Positions 14,201 to 19,131 of a stretch of 19,131 nt of DNA are shown in pieces. The DNA lies in contig DFXY01000014.1 in the NCBI GenBank assembly GCA_002381945.1, forward strand, positions 35,614-54,744, written 5' to 3'. Each line of letters opens with the position of its first letter. Position 1 is the first letter of the stretch. A model generated the notes under the pieces. The model was not told the DNA's origin, did not search any database, and saw nothing but the letters and a program-made list of their open reading frames with translations. Position numbers and translations under genes: made by a program. This stretch comes from Bacteriovoracaceae bacterium UBA4096. GTDB lineage: Bacteria > Bdellovibrionota > Bacteriovoracia > Bacteriovoracales > Bacteriovoracaceae.

Positions 14201-14866
14201 TTTGTTGCCTAACTCTTGAATGGACTCTTCTTTTGATTTTTCTATGGCGCGGTCTTTTTGTCGGAAGATGAGTGGACGCTCCATCACCCAATCTCCTTCT
14301 GTCTCTAGTCCCAGATGTACATAGGGTTTTTGAACATTCCATAAAACAGCTTGGGTCACAAAAGTGGACTTCACATTATTTCCTTCTACGAAGAGCATTG
14401 GAAGGATAATCAGGTAAGTTAAGGCCTTGGCATTCAAAGGTGTTTCAGTCATGGCAGATCCTTGGACGAGCAGTAAAGCTTCTGCACCTTGCTGGGCCGC
14501 CATAAATCTTAATGAGGTAAGGTCACCTTCTTTTCCTATCGTATTGATCATTTCAAAAACACGTGAAGTTCGCTTCGTTTGCGATAATGTTTCTATAAAG
14601 GCCTCTTTATCTCCTCTGGACCATTTCCAATTTTGATGATGCTTTTTTTCAGGAGGGACAAAATAAACGGCCATGGTAAATGACTGTGGTAGAGGATCGC
14701 GCTTTATGGAAATTTCTGAATTTTCTGTGGCCATTTCTTTTTTAGTGAAGTCTTTCCATATATCAAAAACTTTCTCAGCAAACTGAAACCCTTTATCCTG
14801 TGGTTTTTTTGAAGCACAGCTAAATGTTAAGAACATGATGCTAATGCCAATAAAAAGTAATTTCAG
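14168..14866 (-). CDS. Hypothetical lipoprotein with probable CTG start
   Basis: A protein I do not recognise. The first ATG in frame (14836) leaves a lipobox Cys only seven residues from the start and no nearby ribosome site. Ten codons upstream, CTG at 14866-14864 is preceded by GGGAGGT (14877-14871) with a 4-nt spacer, and yields MKLLFIGISIMFLTFSC, a complete lipoprotein signal with a lipobox-like L-T-F-S-C pattern (Cys17). The mature part of about 215 residues is mixed alpha/beta, with a Lys/Glu/Asp-rich N-terminal half, a hydrophobic segment ALTYLIILPMLFVEGNN in the middle, and a charged C-terminal helix. No enzyme motif is visible. It probably sits at the inner face of the outer membrane. 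The stop lies within the end of the convergent LigT-like gene. Confidence 0.7.
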   Translation of the reverse strand: MKLLFIGISIMFLTFSCASKKPQDKGFQFAEKVFDIWKDFTKKEMATENSEISIKRDPLPQSFTMAVYFVPPEKKHHQNWKWSRGDKEAFIETLSQTKRTSRVFEMINTIGKEGDLTSLRFMAAQQGAEALLLVQGSAMTETPLNAKALTYLIILPMLFVEGNNVKSTFVTQAVLWNVQKPYVHLGLETEGDWVMERPLIFRQKDRAIEKSKEESIQELGNKLKMQITRSKL

Positions 14867-14870
14867 AGAT

Positions 14871-14877
14871 ACCTCCC
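14871..14877 (-). promoter_or_regulatory. Strong Shine-Dalgarno that decides a CTG start
   Basis: On the minus strand the site reads GGGAGGT (within AAGGGAGGT). It is 4 nt from CTG 14866 but 34 nt from the first ATG at 14836, so it supports initiation at CTG. Confidence 0.6.
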
Positions 14878-14975
14878 TTGGAAATGAAGGTATATCATTT
14901 TATTATTTTGGGGGTAACGTAATTTTTCTTATGAAATATTTTCGAGGAGCAAATGAATTAGATCAGTGTTCTGGG

Positions 14976-14998
14976 GAGGGGGAAAGATACACCCCCTC
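14976..14998. other. GC-rich hairpin downstream of the protease gene
   Basis: GAGGGGG (14976-14982) and CCCCCTC (14992-14998) form a 7-bp stem with a 9-nt loop, 8 nt beyond the protease stop codon. No T run follows on either strand, so it is not a standard intrinsic terminator, though it may protect the transcript end. Confidence 0.35.
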
Positions 14999-15005
14999 GA
15001 GAACC

Positions 15006-15983
15006 TTAGCGTCTGCAGTAGGAAGCCGGTACTTCTCGTCGGAATACAGATCCTTTAAATTCGTTACAGGTATTAAACCAAGCAAACCAAATGTAACGAA
15101 ATTGATCATCGTTAGCGATACTGCTTCCATCTCCATAAATACCATCTTGATGTGTTTGTGTAATAAGAGTTACACTCTCGCCCCTTCCTTCCTGGTTGCC
15201 AACACGATTAGAAGATCTACATCTGTTGTCAATGGTAAGATAATCAGTGTCTCCTCTGACCAGTATACCTTCTACCTCATGAGTCCTGGCATTAAACACA
15301 GCAGAGCCTGAGTTACCTCCGTAAGTATCAAGATTAGTCACAAAATAGCCTGAATTGTATTTAATACTTCGGATGTGACCGTTGTCTGTAATCTTGGCCG
15401 GAAGACCAGATGGATGACCTATCGTGAAAACGGGATCGTTAACGGCAATCTCTAAATTCGTGCCTAGGGTGAGAGGAGTTCTATCAGTAATTTCCTCATC
15501 AATTTCTATGATAGCAAAATCCACGCCGCTATTATTTTTTGTCTGACCCAGGATCTTTTTACACAAGTAAATATTAGGGAATTTTCCGAAGTATTGCTCT
15601 TTATTGGCCATCCGGTAGTCAAAAATAAAAGCTGTCTTTTCACAGTCATCTAAACTTTCAATACAGTGGCCCGCCGTCATAATTTTATTTGGAGCTATCA
15701 GGAAGCCCGAACAAAAAGCGGCCGTAGGTTGATTGAAAAATCTCTCTCGAGTGCAAAGACTCATTTTCGTTTCAAGACTTTGAAAGGGGATGTTATAAAA
15801 TTTTCCATCCCAGCGGATGTCTGACTTCTTTACTAGGGCCACCGTTGAGCGAGAGAGTTCAACAACAGACTGGTCTGTATAGGTGTAAACATCATGACGG
15901 TTATCTTCACCATAAATGATTTTGTCATTGGCCAGTGTTGAGAGGGATAGACTTAATAGAAAGCTCAGCAAATAAAATTTCAT
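15006..15983 (-). CDS. Secreted trypsin-like serine protease
   Basis: A 325-residue trypsin-fold peptidase. The start is ATG 15983, with AGGAG 4 nt upstream; an in-frame ATG at 16007 lacks a ribosome site and would place charged residues before the signal peptide. Residues 1-18 are a signal peptide, with cleavage predicted near TLA-ND. The catalytic triad is visible: H106 in MTAGHC, D155 in GVDFAI and S225 in YGGNSGSAV. Several cysteines (for example the pair flanking the His loop) suggest disulphide bonds in an exported enzyme. No propeptide or anchoring domain is evident, and the C-terminal 60 residues, Cys-containing and aromatic, are not typical of the core fold. It lies 72 nt downstream of an Hsp70-like gene on the same strand. 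A role in degrading external protein is inferred. Confidence 0.9.
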   Translation of the reverse strand: MKFYLLSFLLSLSLSTLANDKIIYGEDNRHDVYTYTDQSVVELSRSTVALVKKSDIRWDGKFYNIPFQSLETKMSLCTRERFFNQPTAAFCSGFLIAPNKIMTAGHCIESLDDCEKTAFIFDYRMANKEQYFGKFPNIYLCKKILGQTKNNSGVDFAIIEIDEEITDRTPLTLGTNLEIAVNDPVFTIGHPSGLPAKITDNGHIRSIKYNSGYFVTNLDTYGGNSGSAVFNARTHEVEGILVRGDTDYLTIDNRCRSSNRVGNQEGRGESVTLITQTHQDGIYGDGSSIANDDQFRYIWFAWFNTCNEFKGSVFRREVPASYCRR

Positions 15984-16055
15984 ATAACTCCTAAAGAACA
16001 ATTTCATAGGGGATATATACGAAAATTTTGAATTAATCTATATTTTAGGGCTTGA

Positions 16056-17312
16056 TTACATTCTCTTAAGGGCAAATTGAGCAAGACCATTTACAACTGA
16101 TTGATAAATATTATGTCTGACTAGCTTATCAGTACCAAAGATCTGTATTAGCTGCTCCTGAATTAAAGGAAATTGAGAAGTTCCTCCCGTAAGACACACC
16201 ATGTCCACATCTGAAACCTTAAGACCGGACTGTTTAAACACATCCATCATGGTTGTCATCACTTCCTCAACGGTCGGAGTCACACTTTGTCGATAGGCAC
16301 GGGCCTCTATTTCCTGCTCAACCATTAAGTCCAGGAATCCATAAGAAAAAAGGGCCTTAGCTTGCTCACCCAGGCTGACTTTAATTCTTTCAATTTCATT
16401 AAAAAGTGGAAATCCCAACTGACATTCAACCAGGGTGAATAGATTTTTCATCCTGGTTTGATCTAAGGGAGAAAGAGCAAATTTATTAATATGCTGAAGA
16501 AACTCCCAGGTATCTTTTTCCCGCAGATGCGTAATATGTGCTGGCGAGCAGATTTTCTTTAGAAGATTTCGTGGGAATTGAAGAACATTTGTTCCACCAG
16601 GTAACTGGTACTCAAATTGAGATCCAAAATGAGGGGAGATAAAATCCCGCATCATGACCCCATCTAAAACGTCACCAGCAATAAAAATTCCGGACAGGCC
16701 CAAAATGTCATCCTGAGAATAGGGTCGGTCATGAAATTTCATCAAGGTAAAATCAGAGGTGCCTCCTCCAAAATCCGTTATGAGCACAATTTTTTCTTTT
16801 TTTTCTCCAGTTTGATAATCGAGACCGGCGGCAATAGGTTCCGGACAAAAGATGATTTCCTTAAAGCCTGCCAGCTCACTGGCCTTATGCATTCGGTTTT
16901 GTGCGAGCTCATCATGATCTTTATCGAGCGAATAGAGAGCAGGCCGCCCGAGCACCAATCTTTCTACTTTCTCTCCTGTAAAAGCATTGGCGCGTTTTCT
17001 CATTTCACCCAAAAAAACGGCAATCATTTCTGAGATGTTGATGTTTCTATTATGGACGGTGGTGCCTGTGTAACCAGGTTCCGGGAGAAATTTTTTGATG
17101 GATCGGAAAAAACGACCTTCGCCTTCATGGGCCACATATTCCGCGATGGCCTCAGATCCAAAAAACCAACTGTTTTTCTCGGGCGTGTAGAGTAAAGACT
17201 TTAAAACGACACCTGCATGGGGATCAAGGGGAACAGGAGTTATTTTTCCCTTTGATGAAATAAAGGAAAGTAGAGAGTTAGAAGTTCCAAAATCAATGGC
17301 GTAGTAAGACAT
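16056..17312 (-). CDS. Hsp70-like protein without substrate-binding domain (YegD-type)
   Basis: A 418-residue actin/Hsp70-fold ATPase. The nucleotide-binding motifs are all present: phosphate-1 loop DFGTSNS (7-13), a Pro-rich connecting segment EPIAAGLDY (158-166), phosphate-2 loop DFGGGTSDF (180-188) and the adenosine motif LTGGTSQFP (374-382). The protein ends about 36 residues after that motif, so the peptide-binding domain of DnaK is missing. This matches the YegD group of putative chaperones, whose client and function are unclear. The start at ATG 17312 fits the family N-terminus (the first strand follows at once), but no strong Shine-Dalgarno precedes it. The downstream secreted protease could share the transcript. 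Confidence 0.9.
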   Translation of the reverse strand: MSYYAIDFGTSNSLLSFISSKGKITPVPLDPHAGVVLKSLLYTPEKNSWFFGSEAIAEYVAHEGEGRFFRSIKKFLPEPGYTGTTVHNRNINISEMIAVFLGEMRKRANAFTGEKVERLVLGRPALYSLDKDHDELAQNRMHKASELAGFKEIIFCPEPIAAGLDYQTGEKKEKIVLITDFGGGTSDFTLMKFHDRPYSQDDILGLSGIFIAGDVLDGVMMRDFISPHFGSQFEYQLPGGTNVLQFPRNLLKKICSPAHITHLREKDTWEFLQHINKFALSPLDQTRMKNLFTLVECQLGFPLFNEIERIKVSLGEQAKALFSYGFLDLMVEQEIEARAYRQSVTPTVEEVMTTMMDVFKQSGLKVSDVDMVCLTGGTSQFPLIQEQLIQIFGTDKLVRHNIYQSVVNGLAQFALKRM

Positions 17313-17429
17313 TTATTGATTATAGGAGAAAAATGTTTTTTTTCATTAAAAAATTATCTGACGACTAGTCCCGTTTCAGTTTGTTAAGAATTCTCTAGAG
17401 TAGGAATGAGTAATAAACCAGGAGGACTT

Positions 17430-17843
17430 ATGAAACAAATTGATGAACTCATTCGTGGTGAGATGGCAGCAGTAGAAAGTTTTGACTCGGTCTTGGCCAA
17501 AATAAATGACGAAGATGAAAAGCAAAAACTCTCCTCCATCAGGATGGACCATGTGCGCGCTGTTGATACCCTTAAAAGATTTGTTAGGACTGATTTAAGG
17601 GATGATATCAAGCAATCAGGCCCATGGGGAGCTTTCAGTAAGGCCTTTGCAGGAGGGGCCTCTTTTTTAGGCAATAAGGCCGCTATTCAGGCCTTAAAAG
17701 TTGGTGAAGAACATGGCATCCGTGAATACCGGGTGGCACTTGAGGATCAGAGTATAGAACCTGAGCTCAAACAAGTGATTCGCTCAGAACTTTTGCCTCA
17801 ACAAGAACGTCATATTTCAATGATAGAAGATTATTTGCATTAA
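17430..17843 (+). CDS. DUF2383 (PA2169-family) four-helix-bundle protein
   Basis: A 138-residue, all-helical, charged protein matching the DUF2383 ferritin-like family. I see the four-helix pattern: helix 1 with EMAAVESFDSVLAKI, helix 2 around RMDHVRAVDTLKRF, a Gly/Ala-rich loop GGASFLGNKAAIQALKVGEEHG leading into helix 3, and helix 4 ending ERHISMIEDYL. Glu and His residues typical of the family (such as E in helix 1 and DH in helix 2) are present, but metal binding is not proven. I chose ATG 17430, with AGGAGG at 17420-17425 just upstream; an in-frame ATG at 17406 lacks a ribosome site. Members in other bacteria are often stress-related. A hairpin terminator follows. Confidence 0.85.
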   Translation: MKQIDELIRGEMAAVESFDSVLAKINDEDEKQKLSSIRMDHVRAVDTLKRFVRTDLRDDIKQSGPWGAFSKAFAGGASFLGNKAAIQALKVGEEHGIREYRVALEDQSIEPELKQVIRSELLPQQERHISMIEDYLH

Positions 17844-17850
17844 TGAGAAT

Positions 17851-17890
17851 GATTGGCAGCTGTCAGAAGCTGCCAATCTTATATTTTAAT
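17851..17890 (+). terminator. Hairpin terminator between convergent genes
   Basis: GATTGGCAGCT (17851-17861) and AGCTGCCAATC (17868-17878) form a perfect 11-bp stem with a 6-nt loop, 7 nt after the DUF2383 stop. The plus strand continues with a T-rich tract. It starts directly at the end of the convergent membrane-protein gene and may serve both directions. Confidence 0.8.
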
Positions 17891-19131
17891 TGGTGTCCAG
17901 TGAACGACTCGGTCTACGGATCCAAAGCGCTGGGCCTTCTTACCTCGTGGCAGACTAAGCAATACAATTAAGATACTTACTACGATGGAATTCCATCTGG
18001 CCATATCACTCATTTCTCCCATCAACCAGGGGGAGATGCCAAGCCATATCGCCAGTGGGACATTGATGATTCTCGATATTCTGGCAACCTCACTAAAAGC
18101 TATGATGGAGAAGGTCGTGATGAGAGAGGCAATGATATAAATATTTGCAGAGGGCGAACCGCTTATACTCAAAACAGCAGGAGCAAACATTAGCCATATT
18201 CCTAAAAGGACGCAACCAACTAAATGAAGTAAAGAACCTTGAGGTTTGATATAAGGTAAATGAACTTCCGTTTCTTCCTCTTCATGACCTCCCAACCAGA
18301 ATATGCGCCAGAAAGCTTTCCCTTGCCGTTTCATACGTCCTAAAAATTGGACTGATGCAATGACCTCATCGACTGCAGGAGGCACCATCACCAGCATTAC
18401 AAAAGCAGTGGCAAGGCAAATAGTACACCACGCTCCAACACTGATTGGCTGGAGCATGATCAGAACAATGCTAGTGACACCGGCCGGAATGATCATAAAC
18501 CCAAATAAAATAACTGCCCATGGCATTGTTTTCCATCGCTGCTTATCCCCGATGGCAGCAGCAATCATATCCAAAAGGTAGGTCAATGCCCCTAGGCCCG
18601 CATCCGAAATAGGGAAGGCCTTGGAAACTGATGAAGTCAGAACGGTACTTGTGCCATTACCAAAGAACGGTTCCCATATTGTTTCAATATGACCCAATTG
18701 ATAGGCGGCCAGATATCGGGAAAGAATAAAACCTAAAAAGGCTAGAAACATGATGGGTAATCGTTGTCCGGCCGTAGACGGATTATAAGTCCAGCCAGGA
18801 GGAATACCCTTATCGTGTCGTTTCATTAGGGAGGATGGAGTGTAAACGCTTGCGAGCATAATTAGCCCGCCAATTAAAGTATCATTAGAATAGGCAGCAG
18901 GACCGTCTTCAAAAATTAAGGGTGAGAACAATAAGAGTGAACCCATTAGAGCATTAACCCATCTTATCCATCTGAGAGTAGGAATGGTCGATAGACCTGC
19001 AAGGAAAGTGATGAAAAATCCAACCAGAAATTGTGTCCAGGATTCTCCCGGTTTTAAATTGCCCAGGGTAAAAGAATTGGAAAGTAATAAAATTCCGAGA
19101 AAGATGACAAAAATGGATGCTAACCATTGAT
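17879..19131 (-). CDS. VKOR domain/SPW-repeat membrane protein (partial, N-terminus beyond window)
   Basis: A polytopic membrane protein whose reading frame stays open to the right edge, so the N-terminus is missing; the first ATG in frame (18946) falls inside a membrane segment and is not the start. Visible parts from the N-terminal side: a first SPW-type segment with TM helices (about 19131-18830), a vitamin K epoxide reductase-like segment (about 18760-18390) containing FPISDAGLGALTYL and the redox motif C-T-I-C (codons at 18427-18425 and 18418-18416), a charged loop GGHEEEETEV, then a second SPW segment ending ISPWLMGE (about 18240-17970). VKOR proteins oxidise thiols for periplasmic disulphide formation using quinone. 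The loop cysteines that normally relay electrons to a partner are absent in the visible part. It converges with the DUF2383 gene. Confidence 0.8.
   Translation of the reverse strand, partial: QWLASIFVIFLGILLLSNSFTLGNLKPGESWTQFLVGFFITFLAGLSTIPTLRWIRWVNALMGSLLLFSPLIFEDGPAAYSNDTLIGGLIMLASVYTPSSLMKRHDKGIPPGWTYNPSTAGQRLPIMFLAFLGFILSRYLAAYQLGHIETIWEPFFGNGTSTVLTSSVSKAFPISDAGLGALTYLLDMIAAAIGDKQRWKTMPWAVILFGFMIIPAGVTSIVLIMLQPISVGAWCTICLATAFVMLVMVPPAVDEVIASVQFLGRMKRQGKAFWRIFWLGGHEEEETEVHLPYIKPQGSLLHLVGCVLLGIWLMFAPAVLSISGSPSANIYIIASLITTFSIIAFSEVARISRIINVPLAIWLGISPWLMGEMSDMARWNSIVVSILIVLLSLPRGKKAQRFGSVDRVVHWTPIKI

Noticed and set aside
14835..15311. Plus-strand reading frame of 158 codons across the lipoprotein-protease gap
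   Set aside because: Most of it lies antisense to the protease, which has an intact catalytic triad; there is no ribosome site and no family resemblance.
15984..16007. Upstream ATG 16007 for the serine protease
   Set aside because: It has no ribosome site and would put a charged stretch before the signal peptide; ATG 15983 has AGGAG at 4 nt.
17333..17368. 11-codon ORF with AGGAG four nt upstream in the gap before the DUF2383 gene
   Set aside because: It is a low-complexity, Phe/Lys-rich frame in AT-rich DNA, with nothing else to support expression.

Overview
The window is a chromosomal stretch of about 40% GC from a Gram-negative bacterium. Lipoprotein and periplasmic signal peptides, a c-di-GMP type HD-GYP protein, a secreted phospholipase D-like enzyme and a secreted serine protease, together with the base composition, fit the predatory Bdellovibrionota, most likely the Bacteriovoracales (Peredibacter/Bacteriovorax type). 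This placement is inference from style of genes; no rRNA or tRNA gene is visible to confirm it.

Layout. 1-4222 (minus strand): a secreted phospholipase D-like protein, an Ada-AlkA fusion, Ogt and a lipoprotein dienelactone hydrolase, all in one direction; Ada-AlkA and Ogt overlap by ATGA and form an alkylation-repair pair. 4331-4918 (plus): a MarC-type membrane protein, tail-to-tail with a LysR regulator. 4911-8620: the LysR gene diverges over 100 bp from a three-gene operon encoding an isonitrile synthase (IsnA/PvcA/DIT1 family), a short Fe/2-oxoglutarate dioxygenase (IsnB/PvcB type) and a cytochrome P450. This is a compact isonitrile natural-product cluster and the most striking system in the window. 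8755-12192: a signalling operon of an REC/HD-GYP protein with a degenerate GYP motif, an unusual protein that looks like a twice-repeated receiver plus PilZ-like unit, and a single-domain CheY-like receiver, closed by a strong hairpin terminator.

12283-14200 (plus): a bacterial protein-arginine-methyltransferase-like enzyme with the double-E and THW loops, a DUF1622 membrane protein, and a LigT/ThpR-like 2H protein that has lost its second catalytic histidine. 14168-17312 (minus): an unknown lipoprotein that appears to start at CTG, a secreted trypsin-like protease, and a YegD-like Hsp70 without substrate-binding domain. 17430-17843 (plus): a DUF2383 four-helix-bundle protein ending at a perfect hairpin, converging on a VKOR/SPW-repeat membrane protein that runs off the right edge.

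Genes are tightly packed. No intergenic gap exceeds about 140 bases, and I see no tRNA, rRNA, CRISPR array, insertion sequence or prophage.
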